Assembly (NCBI RefSeq): GCF_041321155.1
Contig: NZ_JBGGWB010000001.1
Span: forward strand, 2,295,649 to 2,359,648
From: Sphingomonas sp. IW22
GTDB lineage: Bacteria; Pseudomonadota; Alphaproteobacteria; Sphingomonadales; Sphingomonadaceae
Direction of reading: 5' to 3'
Length of the DNA stretch: 64,000 nucleotides
A model generated the notes under the pieces. The model searched no databases, was not told the origin of the DNA, and saw only the letters and a program-made list of their open reading frames with translations. The position numbers and the translations under genes were made by a program. The number at the start of each line of letters is the position of its first letter. The first letter of the stretch is position 1. This document shows positions 55,787 through 63,919 of this stretch, in pieces.

Positions 55787-55819
55787 ATCCTTGAGTTCGG
55801 AGGGGACCGAACCTTACGA

Positions 55820-56071
55820 ATGAGATCGACAATGCCGCATGCAACACAAGATGAAACGCACACGCATCAACCGTCCGAAGCAGTGCCGCCGGCACGGCTT
55901 TTACGCCTGCCGGAGGTTATCGCCCGCGTCGGACTACGCCGCTCCGCCATCTACCAGCGTATGAGCGAGGGGCGATTCCCAAGGTCGCGATCGCTCGGCC
56001 CCAAATGCGCAGTTTGGGTTGAGGCAGAAATTGACGAGTGGATCCGCGCTGTATCGCGAATTCCAAACTGA
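55820..56071 (+). CDS. AlpA-family HTH DNA-binding protein
   Basis: 83 residues. RLLRLPEVIARVGLRRSAIYQRMSEGRFPRSRSLGPKCAVWVEAEIDEWIRA (residues 27-78) is the winged MerR-like domain of AlpA/excisionase-type regulators. The start has GGAGGGG about 13 bp upstream; an ATG at 55832 is also possible. It probably forms a short operon with the preceding regulator. AlpA-like proteins activate excision or conjugation genes; the target here is unknown. Confidence 0.8.
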   Translation: MRSTMPHATQDETHTHQPSEAVPPARLLRLPEVIARVGLRRSAIYQRMSEGRFPRSRSLGPKCAVWVEAEIDEWIRAVSRIPN

Positions 56072-56113
56072 TGACGCTGTGATCTATTCGGTTAGGATTC
56101 CTCGCGCTAAGCT

Positions 56114-56472
56114 GTGCCAATGGTTTACCGTTACCCCCTTGGCAATTCTCTCCATCCCGAAGCTCTGAAGGAGAAGCAGCGCTCATTGCGCGAAGGCTTT
56201 CAGACGCCCTTGGCATTTCGCGTTCACCGGGCGCTATCATGGCTTCGGCGTGCGGAAGCCGAGGATCAGGACCATGACGTCCGCTTCATCCTTCTCTGGA
56301 TCGGATTTAACGCAGCCTATGCCGGTGATGTCGAGGCATCAGCCAGCAGCCCAGCACCGGAAGGCGAACGCGGCCTGTTCCAGGCATTCTTCTCGACCTT
56401 GGTGAAGTTCGACGCGCGTCACCGGGTCTACAATTCCGTCTGGCAGCGGTTTAGCCAGGAAATCCGGCTGCT
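56114..56472 (+). pseudogene. HEPN-like protein, C-terminally truncated
   Basis: About 120 residues: VHRALSWLRRAEAEDQDHDVRFILLWIGFNAAYAGD, then [35 protein letters not shown]. This resembles the first half of a HEPN-domain family found on proteobacterial plasmids, which normally continues for about 100 residues to the RxxxxH-type end. At 56472 the frame runs into the tail of an Rnk-like gene. The family name is tentative and the truncation is plain from the change of sequence. Confidence 0.5.
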
Positions 56473-56667
56473 GATGAGGCCAGCGGTGTCGATCGTACGC
56501 TGCAACTTGTCTATCCTCAAGCTGCCGACATCGAAGCGGGGCGTATCTCGATCCTGTCGCTGGTTGGGGCTGGTTTGCTCGGCCTGAGACCGGGGCAGTC
56601 AATTTCATGGCCCGATCGTGCCGGAAAGCAGCGGGCCTTGAGGATCATCGAAGTAAATCAGGAATAA
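56473..56667 (+). pseudogene. nucleoside diphosphate kinase regulator (Rnk/GreA-like), C-terminal part
   Basis: About 64 codons in a frame different from the HEPN-like piece: [37 protein letters not shown] and [11 protein letters not shown], then TAA. This is the C-terminal FKBP-like domain of Rnk/GreA-family proteins that bind RNA polymerase. The coiled-coil N-terminal half is missing. Joined directly to the HEPN-like fragment by a deletion. Confidence 0.7.
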
Positions 56668-56775
56668 GGTAAGGGCGGCACATCGCCCACCCGCACAATC
56701 GCAGGCATTCGGGCGCAGCCGGAAAACGTGACAGATGTTCGGGTGAGGCGCACCCCACCCGAAAGTCCGCCTGGT

Positions 56776-57042
56776 TCAGCGGATATTCCTGCGCTGAACC
56801 ATGTTGACGATCCCGAGCAGGATCACGGCGCCGACGAAGGCAATGATCAGCCCGGTCAGAGAAAATTCCTGTACGCTGCCGCTGATGCCGAGCAGTGGTC
56901 CGGCAACCGCATTGCCGATCAGCGAGCCGATGCAGCCGACAACGATATTCCAGAAAATGCCCATCGAGGCATCACGGTTCATCACCTTGCTGGCGAGCCA
57001 GCCGGCGATGCCGCCCACGATCAGTGCAATGATCCAACCCAT
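56776..57042 (-). CDS. GlsB/YeaQ/YmgE-family membrane protein
   Basis: 88 residues with GAGGAAGAG upstream of the ATG. GWIIALIVGGIAGWLASKVM, then GIFWNIVVGCIGSLIGNAVAGPL and LTGLIIAFVGAVILLGIVNM: three short Gly-rich membrane helices, the transglycosylase-associated/YeaQ family of stress-induced inner-membrane proteins. Function not known in detail. It follows the truncated aquaporin gene by 13 bp. Confidence 0.92.
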   Translation of the reverse strand: MGWIIALIVGGIAGWLASKVMNRDASMGIFWNIVVGCIGSLIGNAVAGPLLGISGSVQEFSLTGLIIAFVGAVILLGIVNMVQRRNIR

Positions 57043-57055
57043 AGTCTCTTCCTCC

Positions 57056-57616
57056 TCAGTTGCGGATTTCCAGGTGCGTCACGCTGACGTCCACGAATTG
57101 ATCGTTGCCGATGTTTTCCGGTGATTCGCCAGGTGACAGCATGACCCGCCAGATCAAGGCGCCGATCGCCGCACCCACAAGAGGGGCGACCCAGAACAGC
57201 CACAATTGGCCCAGGGCCGCGGTGTCGGCGAAGAGGGCCACGCCTGTGGACCGGGCCGGATTGACCGAGGTATTGGTGACGGGGATCGAGATCAGGTGGA
57301 TCAGGGTCAGCGCCAGGCCGATCGCGATCGGCGCAAAGCCTGAAGGGGCCGCCTTTGATGTCGCCCCCAAAATGACGATCAGGAACCCTGCCGTCAGCAC
57401 GATCTCGATCAGCAGGGCTGCCTGCATCGAGTAGCCGCCGGGGGACAGGTCGCCAAAGCCGTTCGATGCAAAACCGCCGGCGCTCCACACGGTCTTGCCC
57501 GAGGCGATGGCGTAGAGCACGACTGCGGCGGCAACCGCGCCTACCACCTGAGCGATCCAGTACGGGATCAGCTCCTTCCACGAGAACCGATTGGCCAGCG
57601 CCAGCCCGAGCGAAAC
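57056..57616 (-). pseudogene. aqpZ: aquaporin Z, N-terminally truncated by an IS3-family fragment
   Basis: About 185 codons from [11 protein letters not shown] to the stop. The second NPA motif is present in [15 protein letters not shown], together with LYAIASGK and [19 protein letters not shown]. The first half, including the first NPA box that normally precedes VSLGL, is missing. The break lies at 57616/57617, where the IS3-type end TGAGCAGCCCCCACC begins. The half protein could not form a channel. Confidence 0.85.
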
Positions 57617-57989
57617 TGAGCAGCCCCCACCGGGTGGTCCGGGTTTATAGTTAGTGCATTGTCGTCTCGGCCGCCATTGCCGGGCGTAGGTGGAGCGAAG
57701 CGGAACCGGAGGCCGGTAATGGCGGTGTTGCCGCTTCCGGGGCCGGCGGTCGGTAGCCCAGGCTGCTATGCGGCCGGACGGTGTTGTAGTGGCGCCGCCA
57801 CGCCTCGATCAGCACTCTGGCCTCGGCGAGGCTGTAGAAAATCTCACCATTGAGCAGTTCGTCGCGAAGCGACCCGTTGAAGCTCTCGTTGTAGCCGTTT
57901 TACCATGGTGAGCCTGGCGTGATGTAGAGCGTCTTCACGCCGATCTGCCCAAGCCATTCCTGGACTGCGGTGGCGATGAACTCGCTGCC
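57617..57989 (-). pseudogene. IS3-family transposase C-terminal fragment with IS end
   Basis: Minus-strand reading: GSEFIATAVQEWLGQIGVKT, LYITPGSPW, a TAA stop in place of Glu, NGYNESFNGSLRDELLNGEI and [18 protein letters not shown]. This is the last third of an IS3-group OrfB with the third catalytic residue lost to the stop. It ends with the terminal sequence TGAGCAGCCCCCACC at 57617. It is sharply cut at 57989, where the IS110-family segment begins. Confidence 0.85.
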
Positions 57990-58027
57990 GTAGCACATTG
58001 GGAAGCGCTGGTTCGGGGGCCGCTATG

Positions 58028-58075
58028 GCCCTGATGAAGGCAAGGCCGCGAAGCGGCCGCAGGCTTCATCAGGGC
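58028..58075. repeat. long hairpin in the 5' non-coding end of the IS110 element
   Basis: GCCCTGATGAAG (58028-58039) pairs with CTTCATCAGGGC (58064-58075); inside, GGCCGC (58044-58049) pairs with GCGGCC (58053-58058). Two stacked perfect stems within 48 bp, upstream of the transposase gene. This is where some IS110 elements encode the guide (bridge) RNA; function here is not shown. Confidence 0.6.
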
Positions 58076-58143
58076 AAGCCATGGTCGGTCAGCAGGTATC
58101 TAAAGTGAGGTTGTCGAGACAACACTTTGGAGGCCGACCGACC

Positions 58144-59415
58144 ATGACCAAGCTCACCTCTACGCCTGCCGGCGCCGTGCTGGTAGCCATCGATATGTCC
58201 AAGAACCGGCAGGAGGTCCTTATCGAGCGACCGGAAGGCGGCCGGCGCCGGCGGATGACCGTCATGGCGACCAAGGAGGACTATGACGGCTTCGTCGAGC
58301 AGCTCGCTGCCATCGGTCGTCCCATCATCGTCGGGTTCGAGGCGACGGGTAATTACCATCGCACGCTGGCGCACCGGCTGCTGACGGCGGGGTTTGAGCT
58401 GCGCCTCATCTCGTCGGTCGCGCTCGCCCGAACACGCGAGGCGTTGCACAATGGCTGGGACAAGAACGACCCCAAGGACGCGCAGGTCATCCTCCACATG
58501 CTGCGGATCGGTGCGACGCAGCGCTATGTGGACCCGCTCGCCGCGGGCATCAATGACCTGCAGGAACTCTCGAAGACCCACGAGACGATCTCCAGGATGA
58601 AGACGCAGACCTGGCACCGGATCCTGACCCACTATCTGCCGCTGTACTTCCCCGAGATCGCCCGCTTCGCAGGTAACAGCCGGTCCGACTGGTTTCTCGC
58701 GCTCATCGAGCGGTTTCCGACGCCGGCCACCATCACGGCACTGGACCGCGAGGCGTTCTCGGCCGCGGCGTGGCCGCTCATCGGCCGCAAGGTCTCCAAG
58801 GCACGCCTCATCAACGACATCTACGAGACGGCGTTCGCCTCGACGGCACTGCCGGTGCCGGAGGACTCCGCCGCCGTCACCATGTTCCGCATGGTCATTG
58901 CACAGGGCCGCAGCCTCATCCACCAGCGCGACGAGATCGAGCGGCTGGCCCATGCGCGGCTCGCCGATGACGTCGACTACCAGCTGCTGCGCAACATTCC
59001 GGGCATCGGTCCGATCAATGCGCTGACCATCCTGGCCGAGGCCGGTGATCTGCGCCGCTTCAACCATCATCGCCAGTTCCTGAAGTTTTGCGGCCTCGAT
59101 CTCGCGACCTGCCAGTCGGGCACGTTCCGCGGCCGCACCAGGCTGTCCAAATACGGCAACGCGCGCCTGCGCCGCACCTTCTGGATGGCTGCCCAGGTCG
59201 CCGCGCGTCAGCGCGACAACAGCTTCCGCGACAAGCTCGGACGATACATTGCCGGGCACGCGGACGATGCCGACCGTCGCCGCAAGGCGATGACGGCGCT
59301 CACCGCCAAGATGGCGCGCGTGGCTCACGCCGTCATCAAGACGGGAACAGAGTACCGGCCGTTCCTCGAACGGTCGGATGCCAGGTGGAAGGACCCCTCT
59401 CTGCAAGTGCCGTGA
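58144..59415 (+). CDS. IS110-family transposase (DEDD recombinase)
   Basis: 423 residues from the ATG at 58144 (GGAGG upstream; an in-frame ATG lies at 58081). The RuvC-like N-terminal domain has LVAIDMSKNRQEV (first Asp), IVGFEATGNYHRT (Glu) and WDKNDPKDAQVILHMLRIG (Asp pair). The C-terminal Tnp domain has LRNIPGIGPINALTILAEAG, FKFCGLD-like LKFCGLDLATCQSGTFRGR with the catalytic Ser, and YGNARLRRTFWMAA. It integrates circular intermediates without a DDE mechanism. Intact frame. Confidence 0.95.
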   Translation: MTKLTSTPAGAVLVAIDMSKNRQEVLIERPEGGRRRRMTVMATKEDYDGFVEQLAAIGRPIIVGFEATGNYHRTLAHRLLTAGFELRLISSVALARTREALHNGWDKNDPKDAQVILHMLRIGATQRYVDPLAAGINDLQELSKTHETISRMKTQTWHRILTHYLPLYFPEIARFAGNSRSDWFLALIERFPTPATITALDREAFSAAAWPLIGRKVSKARLINDIYETAFASTALPVPEDSAAVTMFRMVIAQGRSLIHQRDEIERLAHARLADDVDYQLLRNIPGIGPINALTILAEAGDLRRFNHHRQFLKFCGLDLATCQSGTFRGRTRLSKYGNARLRRTFWMAAQVAARQRDNSFRDKLGRYIAGHADDADRRRKAMTALTAKMARVAHAVIKTGTEYRPFLERSDARWKDPSLQVP

Positions 59416-59654
59416 GGGCGCTCCTCGAGCGACCCTGTAGATAATGTTCGGGCCTTCCACCTGGGTGCGTATCTCGTTTTAAGGATGGTGAGGACCACGG
59501 TCGCCCCGGCGCCGCTGGATCCTGCGTTTGCTATGGCAGGGAGCGATCCCGTTGACGGTGGGAGCCATCTGGCTCAGATTGCATGCCGCGCCGATGGTTG
59601 TCGGCGCATGGATATCTGCTGGCCAAAACCCGCCGCTGCTTCCCGACATAGGAC

Positions 59655-60463
59655 GTTGTCGCTGACGATCATGCCTGGCCGACCACGCTCGGCAACCAGG
59701 TCGACCAGCTCGCGCACGACCCGCTTGCCGGAGATCGAGGTGTCCACCACCGCACGCAGGCATTCGCGCGTGACGTCGTCGACGATGTTGAGCACGCGAA
59801 ACCGCCGGCCGGTGGCAAGCTGGTCATGAACGAAGTCCAGGCTCCAGCGCTGGTTGGGGAGCGCCAGCACCGGCCCAGGTGCCCGCGCGCCCACGGCGCG
59901 CCTTCGTCCCTTCCTGCGCCTCACAGTCAGGCCCTCCTCTCGGTAGAGCCGCTGCGTCTTCTTGCGGTTGATAGTCACGCCGTCGCGCCGCAGCAGGATG
60001 TGCAGCCGCCGATAGCCGAACCGGCGACGCTGGCCTGCCAACTCGCGCAGCCGTGCCCGCAGATCCTCGTCGCCCCCGCGACATGAGCGGTAGCGCATGC
60101 TCGTCCGGTCGGCCCCGATCACGGCGCAGGCGCGCCGCTCGCTCATCCCGAACCCAGCCTGCAACCGCGCGACCGCCTCCCGTTTGGCGGCCGCGCTCAC
60201 CACTTTTTTGCCAGCAGGTCTTTCAACCCCGCATTGTCCAGCATGGCGTCGGCCAGCAGCCGCTTGAGCCTGCCATTCTCGTCTTCCAGTGCCCGCAGCC
60301 GCTTCGCCTCGGACACCTCCAGGCCCCCATACTTGGCCTTCCAGGCGTAGTAGGTCGCGCTCGACATGCCGTGCTTGCGGCACAGCTCCGTCACCACCGC
60401 GCCCGCCTCGGCCTCCTTCAGGATGCCGATGATCTGCTCTTCCGAAAACTGCTTCCGCTTCAT
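59655..60463 (-). pseudogene. IS3-family OrfB truncated after the second catalytic Asp
   Basis: OrfB reads REAVARLQAGFGMSERRACAV, YRRLHILLRRDGVTINRKKT, WSLDFVHDQLATGRRFRVLN (first Asp) and GRPGMIVSDN (second Asp), then is cut at 59655 where the IS110 segment begins. It overlaps OrfA and is reached by a -1 frameshift on A-AAA-AAG at 60203-60209 (reverse strand). The third catalytic residue and the C-terminus are lost. This element differs in sequence type from the IS3 fragment at 57617-57989. Confidence 0.85.
60197..60463 (-). CDS. IS3-family OrfA (HTH and leucine-zipper protein)
   Basis: 88 residues: KQFSEEQIIGILKEAEAGAVVTELCRKHGMSSATYYAWKAKYGG is the transposase_8 helix-turn-helix, then RLRALEDENGRLKRLLADAML is a leucine zipper for dimerisation, ending LLAKKW. 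The slippery A6G lies just before its stop. The IS end TGACGTGACCCCC (reverse strand) is at 60516-60528. Confidence 0.92.
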   Translation of the reverse strand: MKRKQFSEEQIIGILKEAEAGAVVTELCRKHGMSSATYYAWKAKYGGLEVSEAKRLRALEDENGRLKRLLADAMLDNAGLKDLLAKKW

Positions 60464-60525
60464 TCTGGCCGTCCCTTCGATGGGCCGGTCTCTAGGTCCA
60501 GGTGGATGAAGAAACGGGGGTCACG

Positions 60526-61392
60526 TCAGTTAAACTTTGCAGACTCGTTATGCTGCCAATGAATAAGTCCTAGAGGAAGCCGTCCCTCTTGTTCCTCGCC
60601 AATCCGTGTAGCGATGACCTCACGGAGGCACCTAGCCTCGATGTCCTGATCAGACAGAAGGATTTGACGAGCACGTGCCACAGTCTTGGAGTGCATATTT
60701 AGGTCGATGAAGATCTCGCGCACGACCGTGAGGATCGGGTTTTCTCCATCGGCCGCCTGCCCCTGAGCGAGCACAAACCCAGCCCGCGGATCAAGGACGA
60801 GGAACATCACTGACAGCCGGCTGTCGAAGGTTTTGCTGGAGAGGTGACCTTCCTTAACAAGGGTTTTCATCGCTGCCAGGCGATGCTGCCCGTCGATCGT
60901 CGCAGCGAATATCCTTTTCGGATCCCAGCGAAGTGCGCCAGTGGGGCCACTGGCGTGCGTGATGAGCTCCACACTACCAACATTCTTGGTGAGCCAGGTC
61001 GGGGCCTTCGCCCAGTCGAGGGCAGTGGGCGCGGCCGCAGCCTCGCCATAGTCCGATGCAAGCATTCCCTCCTCGTTTAAGGGGAGAAGAGCAACGGTAA
61101 GAGTGCTAAAGAATTTCAGCTTGTTCGGCCGCTTCAGGTAGCCCTTTACAAGGTCCTCCCTTACCCGCTCCCAGTCGATTTCACGCTGAAAGAGCTCCTC
61201 TAGGCGCCAGTTTGCCCTTAGGTCAGAAGGGAGGTTCTCGACCAAGTCGAGCTGGTCGACCACGCTCTTCAGAGGTACCATAGCCTGAAAGAATGGGATT
61301 TCGCTGCCGGACAGGTTCATTGTGCCCGCAAGGATGGGCCATGCCTCAGTATAGTGCGGGCTTTCAGATCCCGGAACGTCAAATCCATCCAT
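60526..61392 (-). pseudogene. DGQHR-domain (DndB-like) protein, C-terminus cut by IS
   Basis: 288 residues. IDGQHRLAAMKTL with D167-G168-Q169-H170-R171 is the DGQHR signature shared with DndB and other DNA-modification-linked or phage-like proteins. VVREIFIDLNMHSKTVARARQILLSDQDI near 235 is the conserved second block. The frame ends PLGLIHWQHNESAKFN followed by a TGA made by the first bases of the IS3 terminal repeat, whereas relatives continue further. So the last part is lost, though the DGQHR region is whole. The start has AAGGACG upstream, 14 bp after a GIY-YIG-like gene. Confidence 0.75.
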
Positions 61393-61406
61393 CTATATCG
61401 TCCTTC

Positions 61407-61982
61407 TTAGCCAATTCGCGAAACGTAGCCGGGTCGGAGTAGGCGGGTTACAATTTCTTCAGTTAATGTCAGGACGTCCTGAGATCGTAACGCCTGAAGG
61501 TCCGGCATTAGCCGGTAAGCAATGACACAACGATCTATGGCGAGACCTGTAGATCGAAGCCTGACTGCAAGATCAGAAGATGGAGATAGATGCTGCCTGA
61601 TGCGTGACTGAACCGTCACTGTCTGACCGACGTAAAGTGGCGCTCTGAGCGGCATACAACGAGCAACTACTGTCGCAATTTCCTCGCGGAAGGTCGGGTC
61701 TTCCGCGCGTTCTCGCAGGATCTCCTTCTTGTGCGAGGAGAGCTCGGAGTAATTATCGAGACTGATCTGATGCAAAGAGCCAGCACGAGCGAACTGGACG
61801 GGAGAAGCGCGCTGCTCGATAAAACCGTTTAACGCCTCCACGAACTCCGTGGCGTTGCTCGTTGGCACGACGGGGGTCGGCGCGAAGAACGCATATACGC
61901 CAGGTGCGTTAGGCAAGCGCTCACAAGCGGCCCATGCACCACCCGGAACATCGGCAAAGTCGATTCTTTTGAAGTCGCTCAT
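61407..61982 (-). CDS. GIY-YIG-like protein paired with the DGQHR gene
   Basis: 191 residues from the ATG at 61982; longer in-frame starts give Arg-rich sequence and are less likely. APGVYAFF (residues 26-33) and PLYVGQTVTVQSRIRQHL (115-132) form the GIY and YIG strands in the degenerate form G-V-Y ... Y-V-G, with Arg127 and Glu175/176 (LTLTEEIVTRLLRPGYV) at the places of the catalytic Arg and Glu of GIY-YIG nucleases. It is the upstream partner in a two-gene operon with the DGQHR gene. Nuclease activity is an inference; a non-catalytic DNA-binding role is possible. Confidence 0.6.
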   Translation of the reverse strand: MSDFKRIDFADVPGGAWAACERLPNAPGVYAFFAPTPVVPTSNATEFVEALNGFIEQRASPVQFARAGSLHQISLDNYSELSSHKKEILRERAEDPTFREEIATVVARCMPLRAPLYVGQTVTVQSRIRQHLSPSSDLAVRLRSTGLAIDRCVIAYRLMPDLQALRSQDVLTLTEEIVTRLLRPGYVSRIG

Positions 61983-62113
61983 CCCTGTTCCGCGCAGTCC
62001 TTTTTTGTCGCTGAAGGTTCCATCGCCACGCTGCGCGCGGCGACGCCGTCCTCGACCTACAGCTTGTGTCGTCCGGGGTATGGGGCCGCAAGACATCTTC
62101 AGCGAGGCGACCG

Positions 62114-62692
62114 TCATCGGTCCGCCCCGCTTATGGTTTCCTGAACCGCGGCAGGAAGGTGTCTATAAAGGGTGGCAACGGAGACGCCGATCGTGAGAGC
62201 AACTTCGCGAGCGGGTGTGCCAGACGCGAGCAGCTTGCGGGCTGCATCGATCCGGCGCGGGGTCATAACCGTCTTGCGCCCCCCTACCCTGCCGCCCCGC
62301 TTCGCGATGATCAGGGCAGCGGTCGTGCGCTCACGGATCAAGTCGCGTTCCATCTCCGCCATAGCGGCCATGATGTGGAACACGAGCTTTCCAGCCGTCC
62401 CGGCCGTATCGATGCCATCAGTTAGGGAGCGAAGGCCGATCTTTCGCTCCGACAGCTCGGCGGCCAGATCGACCAGGCCCTTCATGGTTCGGCCGAGCCG
62501 ATCGAGCTTCCAAACCACTAAGATGTCACCTGCGCGGGCGTGAGAGAGCGCATCGGCCAGACCAGCGCGGTCGGCCTTCGCGCCACTAGCCTTGTCAGAG
62601 AATACTTTCTCGCATCCGGCATCGGTGAGCGCTGCGAGTTGAGGTGCGAGATCCTGCTCCGGGGTCGACACCCGGGCGTAGCCGATCAGCAT
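62114..62692 (-). CDS. serine recombinase (resolvase/invertase family)
   Basis: 192 residues. MLIGYARVSTPEQDLAPQL with the nucleophile Ser near 9, then DILVVWKLDRLGRTMKGLVDL near 57 (R-rich active-site block), FHIMAAMAEMERDLIRERT near 105 (E-helix) and a C-terminal helix-turn-helix (AREVALTIGVSVATLYRHLP). Tn3/Gin-type small serine recombinase, usually resolving plasmid multimers or cointegrates. A pair of 9-bp inverted repeats lies directly upstream. Confidence 0.94.
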   Translation of the reverse strand: MLIGYARVSTPEQDLAPQLAALTDAGCEKVFSDKASGAKADRAGLADALSHARAGDILVVWKLDRLGRTMKGLVDLAAELSERKIGLRSLTDGIDTAGTAGKLVFHIMAAMAEMERDLIRERTTAALIIAKRGGRVGGRKTVMTPRRIDAARKLLASGTPAREVALTIGVSVATLYRHLPAAVQETISGADR

Positions 62693-62699
62693 GGATCAT

Positions 62700-62759
62700 T
62701 CTCAAAACTCATCATCGACATCTAGCACGGCGCTTCCGTTTCGCGAAAGTGTTTTGAGA
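62700..62759. repeat. inverted repeat upstream of serine recombinase (candidate res subsite)
   Basis: TCTCAAAAC (62700-62708) and GTTTTGAGA (62751-62759) are inverted 9-mers 42 bp apart. The TTTCGCGAAA palindrome near 62740 lies between them. The position directly before the recombinase start agrees with a crossover or accessory site for a resolvase, or an autoregulatory operator. Confidence 0.45.
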
Positions 62760-62854
62760 GAGGCTGATCGACTGCTACACGTTCTCACATGAAGGCGCTT
62801 CAAAAAGGATCGTTTGCGAGACGGGGTCGTGCGATCGCTGCCACTCCTAACGCG

Positions 62855-62977
62855 GGTCCGCGAAAGCACGAAAACGGGCGCCAGCTTGGCGTCCTGCCTG
62901 CCTTTCCCGAGAGAGCGAGCGCCACGTTTCGTGCTTTCACGGACCACCGCCGCCCCTCCTTCGTGCTTTCGCGGACC
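62855..62977. repeat. iterons of the replication origin (oriV)
   Basis: Three copies of an 18-mer, GGTCCGCGAAAGCACGAA: 62855-62872 on plus, 62928-62945 on minus (one mismatch), 62960-62977 on minus. The two minus-strand copies are 32 bp apart, about three helical turns, so they would lie on the same face. They end 33 bp before repA, the usual place for iterons bound by RepA-type initiators. Confidence 0.8.
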
Positions 62978-63009
62978 TCAGCCATTGGGCTGCCTCCGGA
63001 GGTCGCTGC

Positions 63010-63870
63010 ATGACCGGGCGTGATGCAGGGCAAGGCGACCTGTTCGTCCTCGACAGCCCGTTGCTGACGGAAGTTCGCGGCGAGCAGTCGTTGATGGCCT
63101 ACCCGTTCTTCGCGCTGACTAAGACAGCGTGGAAGCGATCGCTGATCTACAAGACGGAGTCAGTGTCGATCGAGATCGGGCCCGGTCCCCGCGGCGTGGC
63201 GACCATCTACGACAAGGAAGTGCTGCTCTATATCGCCAGCCTTCTGGTGGCGAAGCTCGATGCCGGGGAGACCGTCGCCCAGGACTTTTACTTCACCGCC
63301 CACGATCTGTTCCGCGTTACCGGCGTCAATGGCTCGGCGCGGTCCTATTCGCGGCTGTCGGATGCCTTGGAAAGACTGCAGGGTACGCAGATCAAGACCA
63401 ACATCGAGGCCGGTGGCGAGGGACAGGCAGGCTTTTTCTCCTGGCTGTCGGAAGCCCAGCTTCATTACCAGAAGAATGCTCGGGGCGAAAAGCGCCTCAA
63501 GGGCGTCAAGGTCCGACTGTGCGATTGGCTCTATCGCGCGATCCTGCGCGACCGGCGCGTTCTGGAATATTCTCCGTCCTACTTCCAGCTCGGACCGGTC
63601 GAGCGCAGACTTTACGAAGTTGCTCGATCAACGTGTACGGCCGGGGCAGTTCAAGTGGGGCTGGACGACCTGCGTCTTCAGCTCGGCTATCAGAATTCGC
63701 TGAAGCACTTCCGACACGTGATGAAGGGCATTTCGGAAGAGAACGCCATCCCGGACTATCACATCGTCATGGGTGATGGTCTTGCTGCCGAAATGTCGAC
63801 GACCAAACGGCGAACGACCACGGCCACAACTGTGACGATTACCCCCAAGCCGTCGCTGTCGGCTGCCTAA
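63010..63870 (+). CDS. repA: replication initiator protein A
   Basis: 286 residues. LMAYPFFALTKTAWKRSLIYKTESVSIEI near 28 and GVATIYDKEVLLYIASLLVAK near 60 are the conserved start of the plasmid RepA family; then DFYFTAHDLFRVTGVNGSARSYSRLSDALERLQGTQIKTNI near 95-135 and LSPSYFQLG-type VLEYSPSYFQLGPVERRLYEVA near 190, two winged-helix units. It binds the iterons just upstream to start replication. The frame is intact and marks the window as plasmid-derived. Confidence 0.93.
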   Translation: MTGRDAGQGDLFVLDSPLLTEVRGEQSLMAYPFFALTKTAWKRSLIYKTESVSIEIGPGPRGVATIYDKEVLLYIASLLVAKLDAGETVAQDFYFTAHDLFRVTGVNGSARSYSRLSDALERLQGTQIKTNIEAGGEGQAGFFSWLSEAQLHYQKNARGEKRLKGVKVRLCDWLYRAILRDRRVLEYSPSYFQLGPVERRLYEVARSTCTAGAVQVGLDDLRLQLGYQNSLKHFRHVMKGISEENAIPDYHIVMGDGLAAEMSTTKRRTTTATTVTITPKPSLSAA

Positions 63871-63919
63871 CAGGGCGTTCCGGGGACCGGTGAGAGGATG
63901 GTCGAAAACGTACGCTCTC

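Larger units (their letters stand above)
57990..59654 (+). mobile_element. IS110-family element (limits inferred)
   Basis: 1665 bp between two broken IS3 transposase genes. Near the edges, GGGAAGC (58000-58006) and GCTTCCC (59638-59644) form a short subterminal inverted repeat, as in IS1111-type members. One intact transposase gene, 154 bp of upstream and 239 bp of downstream non-coding DNA. No target duplication is expected in this family. Confidence 0.6.

Noticed and set aside
62855-62977. Iterons as a CRISPR array
   Set aside because: Only three copies in mixed orientation, with no uniform spacers and no cas genes; the position before repA fits an origin.
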